NCBI GenBank assembly: GCA_947424995.1
Contig: CANDYO010000070.1
Span: forward strand, 1 to 9,985
Source: Rickettsiales bacterium
GTDB lineage: Bacteria > Pseudomonadota > Alphaproteobacteria > Rickettsiales > CANDYO01
Reading direction: 5' to 3'
DNA length: 9,985 nt
Both the position numbers and the translations under genes were made by a program. Each line of letters begins with the position of its first letter. Within the stretch, counting starts at the first letter, position 1. Shown piece after piece: positions 1 through 5,830 of this stretch. The notes beneath the pieces were generated by a model. That model did no database searches. It had not been told where the DNA came from and saw only the letters and a list, made by a program, of their open reading frames with translations.

Positions 1-54
1 TAATTTATTTGTAGTAGTATGAAGAGAAAAATGTTAGTAAGATTATGCTAAAAC

Positions 55-97
55 TATACATAGATTATCCACATCTTTATACATTGAATTATTCACA
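55..97 (+). repeat. Imperfect tandem direct repeat of about 20 bp, each copy ending in a DnaA box
   Basis: Bases 55-73 and 78-97 are near copies. Both start TATACAT, continue with GA and end with TTAT(C/T)CACA; they differ by one inserted A and two substitutions. The copies are offset by 23-24 bp, about two helical turns. The unit resembles an iteron and includes the DnaA boxes described separately. Confidence 0.6.
65..97 (+). promoter_or_regulatory. Three-box DnaA array phased at 12 bp
   Basis: Three 9-mers start at 65, 77 and 89, each separated by 3 bp. TTATCCACA (65-73) is the ideal DnaA box, TTATACATT (77-85) matches 7 of 9 and TTATTCACA (89-97) fits TTATNCACA exactly. All point the same way. 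The last base of the third box is the first base of AGGTG (97-101), the probable ribosome-binding site of the PPSR gene, so DnaA bound here could also affect expression of that gene. The boxes are seen directly; binding is inferred. Confidence 0.65.
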
Positions 98-109
98 GGT
101 GTTTTTACG

Positions 110-937
110 ATGAAAAAAGTAATTCATATATACTTAGTATCAGACTCCACAGGAGAGACTGTTTCAAGTGTAGCTAGGTCATCCTTAGCTCACTTTGAAA
201 ATCTAATGATAGAAGAGCATTTATGGTCTTTAGTTAGAACAAAGGGACAAATAGATAAGCTTGCTAGCTCCTTACAAAAGACTCCTGGAATAGTAATGTT
301 TACGGTAGTTAATGAAGAGTTACAACAATATTTACGCGAAACCTGTGCTAAGTTACAGATTTTAGCTATTCCAGTTTTATCAGAAGTTGTCGCTACTATA
401 TCTAGTTATCTAGGGGTTAAGAGTATTAGCCAACCTGGTAGACAGCATATAATGAATGAAGAGTATTTTACTAGAATTAATGCTATTAATTTTGCTCTTG
501 CTCATGATGATGGACAATCTTACTTTGATATCAATAATGCAGATATTGTCTTGGTAGGGCCATCAAGAACATCTAAATCGCCCACTTCAATATATTTAGC
601 TTATCGAGGCTATAAAACGGCTAATGTTCCTTTCGTTGTAGGGCAAAAATTACCAGAAATACTTGATACGCTAGTTAATCCACTAATTGTAGGATTATTA
701 ATTAATCCTGAAAGATTGGTAGAAATTAGAAAAAATAGATTGATAAATCTAAATGAGGTTGCTAACTATAATTATACAAACAATGATCTTGTTCATAAAG
801 AAGTTATAGAAGCAAAAAAAATATATCAGCAGCATGGTTGGCCAATTATTGACGTTACTAGAAAATCAGTAGAAGAAACTTCGGCCAATATTATAAAAAT
901 GTATGAACAAAGAAGAGTAAGATCAACAAGAGATTAA
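110..937 (+). CDS. Pyruvate, phosphate dikinase regulatory protein (PPSR, DUF299 family)
   Basis: This 275-residue protein is full length for the family of bifunctional serine/threonine kinase/phosphorylases. These enzymes inactivate pyruvate, phosphate dikinase by ADP-dependent phosphorylation and reactivate it by phosphate-dependent dephosphorylation, in the cytoplasm. An N-terminal VSDSTGET segment (residues 10-17) and the nucleotide-binding loop GPSRTSKS (150-157) are both characteristic. The family usually has Thr at the last loop position; here it is Ser, a conservative change. The ATG is preceded by AGGTG at 97-101 with 8 bp spacing. It is the first gene of a plus-strand run and sits beside the DnaA boxes, the position held by its orthologues CC0001 and RP001. 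The dikinase itself is not in the window. PEP synthase is the alternative partner in some bacteria, but PPDK is the expected one in Rickettsiales. Confidence 0.93.
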   Translation: MKKVIHIYLVSDSTGETVSSVARSSLAHFENLMIEEHLWSLVRTKGQIDKLASSLQKTPGIVMFTVVNEELQQYLRETCAKLQILAIPVLSEVVATISSYLGVKSISQPGRQHIMNEEYFTRINAINFALAHDDGQSYFDINNADIVLVGPSRTSKSPTSIYLAYRGYKTANVPFVVGQKLPEILDTLVNPLIVGLLINPERLVEIRKNRLINLNEVANYNYTNNDLVHKEVIEAKKIYQQHGWPIIDVTRKSVEETSANIIKMYEQRRVRSTRD

Positions 938-946
938 TAGCTATAT

Positions 947-1534
947 ATGAAAATATTGGGTTTAACAGGGTCAATAGCTACAGGAAAAACTTTTGTAGCA
1001 GAAATATTTATGCAGAATAATGTAAAGTTATTTCTTTCAGATCTAGAAGTTGCTAAATTGTTAAAAAAACAAACCGTTATTGAGCAAATAAAGCAACTAG
1101 CAGAGCTCTCTTCATCAGTAACTAAGGATAAATCAATAGATAAAAAGCTGTTGTCTAATATAGTGTTTAATAATATTAGAGCCTTGCAAGCCTTAGAAAG
1201 TATTTTACATCCATTAATAGAAAAGGAAGTTGAAGGCTTTATAGACAGCAACAGGTTAGAAAAAATTATAATATTAGATATACCGCTTCTTTTTGAAAAA
1301 AATTATCAATCATATTGTACAAAAATTATAACAACTTTTTGTAACGAAACTACTCAAAGAAAAAGAGCATCAGAAAGAAAAAATATTGATGACGTTAAAC
1401 TAGACTTTATAATAAAACAACAAATGCCTAGCAATCTTAAAGCTGCATTAACTAATTACTTGGTGTATACTGATATTTCACCTTTATATACCAAAAAGCA
1501 AGTAGATCAAATTTTACTTAGAGAATCAGAATGA
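947..1534 (+). CDS. coaE: Dephospho-CoA kinase
   Basis: This enzyme phosphorylates the 3'-hydroxyl of dephospho-CoA with ATP, the last step of coenzyme A synthesis, in the cytoplasm. The 195-residue protein is of normal length. It opens with a P-loop, GLTGSIATGKT (residues 5-15), and keeps the CoaE landmarks HPLIEKEV and DIPLLFEK in the middle. A run rich in arginine and lysine near residues 140-150 corresponds to the lid region. The usual paired Asp motif after the P-loop (DAD) is reduced here to SD at residues 31-32, leaving one acidic residue. The gene starts 9 bp after the PPSR stop without a clear Shine-Dalgarno sequence, so translation probably depends on the upstream gene. Its stop overlaps the dnaQ start. 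In free-living alphaproteobacteria maf and aroE normally lie between PPSR and coaE; both are absent here. Confidence 0.93.
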   Translation: MKILGLTGSIATGKTFVAEIFMQNNVKLFLSDLEVAKLLKKQTVIEQIKQLAELSSSVTKDKSIDKKLLSNIVFNNIRALQALESILHPLIEKEVEGFIDSNRLEKIIILDIPLLFEKNYQSYCTKIITTFCNETTQRKRASERKNIDDVKLDFIIKQQMPSNLKAALTNYLVYTDISPLYTKKQVDQILLRESE

Positions 1535-2214
1535 CTAAAAGGCTTATAATATTAGATACAGAAACTACGGGGCTAAAACCAGAGCAGGGGCATAAGCTAA
1601 TAGAAATTTGTGCAATGGAAGTAATAAATGGCGTAAAAACAGGAGAAATGTTTCATTCTTATATAAATCCGCAAAGAGATGTTCCTTATGAAGCTTTTAA
1701 AATTCATGGTATTTCTACGGAATTTTTATCTGATAAAGAGATTTTTGCTAATATTGCGCTGAAATTTGTTAATTTTATAAAAGAAGGAACTTTAGTAATT
1801 CATAATGCTAGATTTGATGTCGGATTTCTTAATTATGAATTAAAAAACTTAGGTCATCCAACTATAAACTTAAGTGAAGTAATCGATACTTTGAGCATGG
1901 CTAGGAAAAAATTCCCAGGTTCTCCAGCAAGTTTAGATGCTTTATGTAAGCGCTTTAAGGTTAATTTATCTAAAAGAGATAAGCATGGAGCTATAATAGA
2001 TGTTGAGTTGCTTTATGAGGTATATAAGTATCTATCTGAAGATCACTTATTAATAAAGACAGAAAAAAAAGAAGCAACAGACTCTGATGCCAATATAGCA
2101 ACAAATGTAGACAAGCCCTATAAAGAGCCTAGATTGTATAGTTGTTCGGTTTTGGAGTCAGAAGCTCATACAAATTTTCTTAAGAACATAAAAGACCCAC
2201 TTTGGAATAATTAG
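1531..2214 (+). CDS. dnaQ: DNA polymerase III epsilon subunit (3'-5' proofreading exonuclease)
   Basis: DnaQ is the proofreading subunit of the replicative polymerase core. The DEDDh catalytic set is complete: D9 and E11 in DTETTGL (ExoI), D96 in HNARFD (ExoII), and H152 and D157 in KHGAIID (ExoIII). The exonuclease domain covers about residues 4-170. The tail of about 55 residues fits the flexible region that links DnaQ to the polymerase alpha subunit. The length of 227 residues is close to the usual 230-245. The start codon lies in an ATGA overlap with the coaE stop, which indicates translational coupling. The coaE-dnaQ pair is conserved near alphaproteobacterial origins; the usual next gene, secB, is replaced here by bamD. 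Confidence 0.95.
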   Translation: MTKRLIILDTETTGLKPEQGHKLIEICAMEVINGVKTGEMFHSYINPQRDVPYEAFKIHGISTEFLSDKEIFANIALKFVNFIKEGTLVIHNARFDVGFLNYELKNLGHPTINLSEVIDTLSMARKKFPGSPASLDALCKRFKVNLSKRDKHGAIIDVELLYEVYKYLSEDHLLIKTEKKEATDSDANIATNVDKPYKEPRLYSCSVLESEAHTNFLKNIKDPLWNN

Positions 2215-2226
2215 AAGAGATTTTAT

Positions 2227-2988
2227 ATGAAAACACTAAGAAAACTATTTATAGTACTATGTTGCTTTTTAGTAATTGCTTGTGCAAAAAAAGATGCTGT
2301 AGATCAGCTAGCTAAGCTAACGCCAGAGCAACTATATAAAGACGGAATGATTCTTTTACATAATCAATCATATAAACAAGCTATAAAATATTTTGAGCGA
2401 ATAAGCCAAGAATACCCTTATTTTTCCTTAGCAAGCCGGGCTCAATTAATGGAAAGTTATGCTTATTACAAGGGAGCTAAATTTGAATATGCCGTTGCTG
2501 GTCTTGATGACTATATTAGCTTATACCCTGGCGATAAAGACATAACCTATGCGTATTATTTAAAAGCTTTATGCTATTATGATCAGATAGAGAACATAAA
2601 GCTTGATCAGTCAATTACAGAAAAGGCAAAAGTGGCATTAACCGATCTTATTAATAGATTTCCAGATAGCGAATATGCTAGAGATGCAAGATTAAAACTT
2701 AATTTAGTTTATGATCATTTGGCCGGAAAAGAAATGGAAATAGGCAGATTTTATTTAAAAAGAGGAGATATAATATCAGCAATTAATAGATTCAAAATAG
2801 TTGTAGATGAATATCAAACAACCACTCAGGTAGAAGAGGCTCTATATCGTTTGGTAGCGTGTTATTACAGCTTAGGAGTAACGGTAGAAGCCAAAAGATA
2901 TGCCGCTGTTTTAGGGAACAACTACCCACAAAGCAAATGGTATGAGTATAGTTATAAGCTTTTAAAAGATAAAAAAACAAAGGAATAG
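2227..2988 (+). CDS. bamD: Outer-membrane assembly lipoprotein BamD (ComL family)
   Basis: BamD is the essential lipoprotein partner of BamA in the complex that inserts beta-barrel proteins into the outer membrane. The 253-residue protein begins with a lipoprotein signal peptide (KTLRK, then a hydrophobic core) ending in the lipobox VIAC, with the acylated cysteine at residue 19. The rest reads as TPR-like helical repeats, including the typical segment with YKDG, QSYKQAIKYFERISQEYP and LASRAQLM near residues 37-75, and a later motif FPDSEYARDARLKL. Its length fits the family (about 240-280). The start has AGAAGAG 7 bp upstream, just after the dnaQ stop. Its last codons (AAG GAA) supply the ribosome-binding site for recN. 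The fold alone could be another TPR lipoprotein such as CpoB, but the YaiO/ComL-type motifs and the recN neighbour favour BamD. Confidence 0.92.
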   Translation: MKTLRKLFIVLCCFLVIACAKKDAVDQLAKLTPEQLYKDGMILLHNQSYKQAIKYFERISQEYPYFSLASRAQLMESYAYYKGAKFEYAVAGLDDYISLYPGDKDITYAYYLKALCYYDQIENIKLDQSITEKAKVALTDLINRFPDSEYARDARLKLNLVYDHLAGKEMEIGRFYLKRGDIISAINRFKIVVDEYQTTTQVEEALYRLVACYYSLGVTVEAKRYAAVLGNNYPQSKWYEYSYKLLKDKKTKE

Positions 2989-4629
2989 ATGCTCCAGTTT
3001 CTTAAAATAAATAATTTTTTATTACTAAAAAACCAAGAAATATCTCTTAGTGGTAATTTTACAGTTATTACGGGAGAAACAGGTTCTGGTAAATCTATGC
3101 TTATCAAAGCGTTGCGCTTTGTTCTAGGTGAAAAGTTAGATAATTTAGATCTTTCTGACTCAGAAGTATCGGTTATAGCTCAATTTAAATTAAACCAAGA
3201 CAATCAGACTTTAAAAGATATGTTAGATGAAAATGATATAGAATTAGAGGATGAAGTAATCATTTTGCGCCGAACTTCAAACGCTTCTAGTAAGGGTAAG
3301 GTATTCATCAATGATGTCCCGGTCACTATAAAGCTTTTAAAAAAAATTAGCGATGAATTAGTAGAGTTTCATTCTCAACATAAGCAATTAGAAGCCTTTA
3401 ATCAAAACAACTGCTTAAATATAATCGACCAATTTGCAGCTAATAATGCTCTACTTGATAAGGTTGGAATTCTTTTCCAGCAGATAAGCAAATTAAATGA
3501 ACAAATAGAAGAGCAATATAAAGAGAAGCAAATACTAGAAGAGAACCATGAGCATATAGAATATAGCTATAAAGAAATAGAATCACTTAAATTAAAAGAG
3601 AGTGAAGAATTAGAGCTTATTGAAAAAAAGAAATTATTTACCGATAAAGGTAAAATAATAAGCGCTATTGATTCATTAATTAGTTTATTTGCTAGAGATG
3701 ATGGAATAATTCAAAGATTGATTAGAGCGCAGAGAGGAATAAGTAAGCTAGACCTTGACGTTGAACTTGAAGAGCCCATAGAGACAGCAATATTTCATTT
3801 AAATGAGCTGCAAGCTACTGCAGAAAGAAAATTAAAGGATTTTGACTCAAATGAAAATATGGAAGCAATAGAAGAGCGCTTATCAAAAATAAAAGAGTTG
3901 TCTAGAAAATATCGCTGTACCTCGGATCAATTGTTAATAATTGCTGAGGATTACCAAGTTAAACTTAAGAGTCTATCCAGCATAAATCAATATATTGAAA
4001 AGAAAAAAATAGAGAAAGAGGCCTTTTTAAAAGAATATTTTATTCAAGCTGAGATTCTATCGAATAAGAGAAAAAAATCAGCAAAAGAATTAGAGATAAG
4101 AATATTAGCGGAGTTAAAGCAGCTTAAATTAGAGCAAGTTGAGTTCAAGATAGAGCTAACTTCAGATAGCATAAGGCCTATTCATATAAAAGGAATAGAT
4201 CAAGCTAGATTTTTAATTAAAACCAATCAAGGCTTTGCATTTGCTCAAATTAATGAAATAGCCTCAGGTGGAGAATTATCAAGGATAATGCTGGCATTTA
4301 AAGTAGCGTTAGCAGAAATAAATCAGAAAACTACTATTATTTTTGATGAAATTGATTCTGGTACAGGTGGAGCTGTTGCTCAAACTATAGGTAATAGAAT
4401 GAAAAAGCTAGCAGAAAGCAGTCAAATTATTGCCATCTCGCATCAACCTCAGGTGGCGGCTAAGTCTAACCAGCATTTGCTAGTTGTTAAATCAACTGAT
4501 AAAACTGCTCAAACTACGATTAATGACTTAAATTTTGCTGATAAAACTCAAGAAATTGCTCGGATGTTAGCTGGAATAAACATTACCGATTCAGCAGTAA
4601 AGGCCGCTTTAAGTTTAATACAAGAATAA
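2989..4629 (+). CDS. recN: DNA repair protein RecN (SMC-like ATPase)
   Basis: RecN is an SMC-family ATPase that acts in recombinational repair of double-strand breaks. The 546-residue protein has the expected split ATPase: Walker A GETGSGKS at residues 29-36, a long charged coiled-coil region from about 150 to 390, the ABC signature ASGGELSR at 425-432, Walker B IIFDEIDSG with D453/E454, and the switch histidine H485 in ISHQPQVAA. The length matches the family (about 550), so it looks intact. The ATG follows the bamD stop with no gap, and AAAGGA (2979-2984) inside the end of bamD is the ribosome-binding site. It ends 4 bp from the stop of the convergent carbonic anhydrase gene. Retention of recN suggests working recombinational repair in this lineage. 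Confidence 0.96.
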   Translation: MLQFLKINNFLLLKNQEISLSGNFTVITGETGSGKSMLIKALRFVLGEKLDNLDLSDSEVSVIAQFKLNQDNQTLKDMLDENDIELEDEVIILRRTSNASSKGKVFINDVPVTIKLLKKISDELVEFHSQHKQLEAFNQNNCLNIIDQFAANNALLDKVGILFQQISKLNEQIEEQYKEKQILEENHEHIEYSYKEIESLKLKESEELELIEKKKLFTDKGKIISAIDSLISLFARDDGIIQRLIRAQRGISKLDLDVELEEPIETAIFHLNELQATAERKLKDFDSNENMEAIEERLSKIKELSRKYRCTSDQLLIIAEDYQVKLKSLSSINQYIEKKKIEKEAFLKEYFIQAEILSNKRKKSAKELEIRILAELKQLKLEQVEFKIELTSDSIRPIHIKGIDQARFLIKTNQGFAFAQINEIASGGELSRIMLAFKVALAEINQKTTIIFDEIDSGTGGAVAQTIGNRMKKLAESSQIIAISHQPQVAAKSNQHLLVVKSTDKTAQTTINDLNFADKTQEIARMLAGINITDSAVKAALSLIQE

Positions 4630-4659
4630 TTGGTTACTTTATTTTCCTGTTATTCTTGT
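4620..4659. terminator. Candidate bidirectional hairpin at the convergent recN / carbonic anhydrase junction
   Basis: Bases 4620-4629 (ACAAGAATAA) and 4650-4659 (TTATTCTTGT) form a perfect 10-bp inverted repeat around a 20-nt spacer. The left arm contains the recN stop codon and the right arm lies in the last codons of the carbonic anhydrase, so either transcript could fold it. The stem is AT-rich and no strong U-tract follows on either strand, so termination is only a possibility. No other terminator fits between the genes. Confidence 0.3.
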
Positions 4660-5380
4660 CCTGGATAGGGCGAGCATTAGATGGCATGGTTTGTTTTAGC
4701 TGCTCTATTTCTTCTTTACTTGCTTCTATAGGAGTCTTCAACACATACCAGTTGACTCCTTCTGTACACGGAGGAGTTGTTAATGATCCCATGTAATGAA
4801 AATAAGTTTTGTTTTCTGGGATTAAAGTCATCAAATCGCCATCTTCTAGAGCGTATTTTGCTTTATTATCTTGATTAGCGCTTTCGATTATTTTCTTTAT
4901 AAACTCATTAGGCTTTCCTTCTTTTATTAATACTCCAACAACAACGATATTATTATCTTTATCCTGATGAACGAAATGCAGCTCTGCATCAGATGTTTTA
5001 TTGTTTATTGAATGTTCGCTAGGTAAGTGAAAGTGAAACTGAGTTAATTTATAATGTTTTTTTTCAATTTCTAGATGCTTAGAAAGTTCAGTGTTAATTT
5101 TAAGGCTAAAATCTTTTAACCTAGCTTCATAAGATTCATAGTGAAATATCAAAGGTTCTTTATCGCTAACTAAATGTACTTTATCTAAATTGATAGGAGA
5201 CTGTAAAACACCCTCTTTGCAAAGTTCAAATTTTTTATCTAGTTCGCTCCAATGATCTGGTCCAGATCTGCCAACGTAAGACCAATGAATTGATTCTTCA
5301 GCTAAAGCTGTATTTGCACAGAAAGCTAGAGCTAAAAAAATATGACTAATGGTTTTGTTTTTAAAGAGCTTTACTAACAT
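4634..5380 (-). CDS. Alpha-class carbonic anhydrase, periplasmic
   Basis: The enzyme interconverts CO2 and bicarbonate using a zinc ion. I chose the ATG at 5380 (248 residues) because GAGGAAG lies 5 bp upstream (5386-5392) and the protein then begins with a clean Sec signal peptide: MLVKLFKNK, a hydrophobic core, and a likely cut after NTALA near residue 27. An in-frame ATG at 5443 would add 21 residues and bury the signal. The three zinc ligands are present: H116 and H118 in QFHFHLPSEH and H135 in AELHFVH. The catalytic-threonine motif LTTPPCTEGV is intact (T201). Cysteines 54 and 205 are placed for the conserved disulfide of bacterial periplasmic enzymes. The usual NNGHT stretch carrying the proton-shuttle histidine is not recognisable. 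The C-terminus (NARPIQ...NRKI) is complete. It is the last gene of the clpP-ftsY-crcB run. Such enzymes are not part of the usual Rickettsia core, so transfer is possible. Confidence 0.93.
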   Translation of the reverse strand: MLVKLFKNKTISHIFLALAFCANTALAEESIHWSYVGRSGPDHWSELDKKFELCKEGVLQSPINLDKVHLVSDKEPLIFHYESYEARLKDFSLKINTELSKHLEIEKKHYKLTQFHFHLPSEHSINNKTSDAELHFVHQDKDNNIVVVGVLIKEGKPNEFIKKIIESANQDNKAKYALEDGDLMTLIPENKTYFHYMGSLTTPPCTEGVNWYVLKTPIEASKEEIEQLKQTMPSNARPIQDKNNRKIK

Positions 5381-5411
5381 TGCTTCTTCCTCAACTAATG
5401 ATTTCATTTTA

Positions 5412-5439
5412 AGTATGTCATTAATTTTAAAAATAGCAA
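5412..5439 (-). promoter_or_regulatory. Weak candidate promoter for the carbonic anhydrase gene
   Basis: On the minus strand a -35-like TTGCTA (5434-5439) is followed after 16 bp by a -10-like CATACT (5412-5417), each matching 4 of 6 consensus positions. It would give the carbonic anhydrase its own transcript with a short leader before the ATG at 5380. The match is weak and such motifs are common in AT-rich DNA. Confidence 0.2.
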
Positions 5440-5478
5440 ACATAAAAATAACTAGAGAAATAATCTGGCTATTTTTAA
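5427..5478. repeat. 11-bp perfect inverted repeat at the end of crcB
   Basis: TTAAAAATAGC (5427-5437) and GCTATTTTTAA (5468-5478) are perfect inverted copies with a 30-nt spacer. One arm lies within the last codons of crcB and the other lies between the crcB stop and the chosen carbonic anhydrase start. It may be a weak intra-operon terminator or RNA processing structure, or a coincidence of AT-rich sequence. Confidence 0.35.
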
Positions 5479-5829
5479 TCCTATAAAAAAGAAGATAATG
5501 CTCAGGAAGACGCTTAATCCAATATATATAATTGCATCTATATAAAGATTTTTCTCATACAAAAGGCCGAACTCTAATGCAAAAGATGAAAATGTTGTAA
5601 ACCCTCCTAAAAAGCCAGGAATAAGAAAAAAACGGAAATTTTCAGGCAATATACTTAAGGATGCAGCTGCGATACCCATTAAAAAGCAACCTAAAACATT
5701 AACAAATATAATGGGTATGGTAATTCCATAAACTGGAGTTAATAAGAGTTTTCCAATAGCTACTCGTGTAATTCCACCCAATGCTGCCCCTAGTCCTATT
5801 AAAAAATACTCTAGTGATGATATCTTCAT
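5452..5829 (-). CDS. crcB: Fluoride ion channel CrcB/Fluc
   Basis: Fluc proteins are small inner-membrane channels that export fluoride as dual-topology dimers. The 125-residue protein has the normal length and four hydrophobic segments, at about residues 8-28, 36-60, 67-90 and 97-120. Conserved features are the GG..R motif (R22), the pore asparagine in FVNVLGCF (N44), and the signature GFLGGFTTFSSF (residues 72-83) with the two phenylalanines F80 and F83 that line the fluoride path. The ATG is 1 bp after the ftsY stop, and an ideal AGGAGGT ribosome-binding site (5834-5840) is formed by the last two glycine codons of ftsY. No fluoride riboswitch is visible, nor is there room for one. Expression therefore probably follows ftsY rather than fluoride. 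Confidence 0.93.
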   Translation of the reverse strand: MKISSLEYFLIGLGAALGGITRVAIGKLLLTPVYGITIPIIFVNVLGCFLMGIAAASLSILPENFRFFLIPGFLGGFTTFSSFALEFGLLYEKNLYIDAIIYIGLSVFLSIIFFFIGLKIARLFL

Positions 5830-5830
5830 A

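Larger units (their letters stand above)
1..109. other. oriC: Probable edge of the chromosomal replication origin (oriC), partial
   Basis: This gene-free AT-rich stretch lies directly upstream of the PPSR gene. It carries two exact matches to the DnaA box consensus TTATNCACA (65-73 and 89-97), a weak third one between them (77-85) and a further 7/9 match at 43-51. In Caulobacter crescentus and Rickettsia prowazekii the origin lies between hemE and a gene of this same family (CC0001/RP001), followed by coaE and dnaQ as here, so context and motif agree. I see no CtrA site (TTAA-N7-TTAA), no clear IHF site and no convincing sigma-70 promoter within these bases. Most of the origin would lie left of the window. 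That this is the functional origin is inference. Confidence 0.6.

Noticed and set aside
934..1251. Open reading frame of 105 codons on the minus strand
   Set aside because: It lies entirely opposite coaE, which has clear family motifs; its translation is low-complexity and matches nothing I recognise.
2792..2980. Open reading frame of 62 codons on the minus strand
   Set aside because: It is antisense to the end of bamD with no ribosome-binding site or recognisable domain.
5381..5443. 21-codon N-terminal extension of the carbonic anhydrase
   Set aside because: It would place charged residues before an otherwise ideal signal peptide, and the internal ATG at 5380 has a much better ribosome-binding site.
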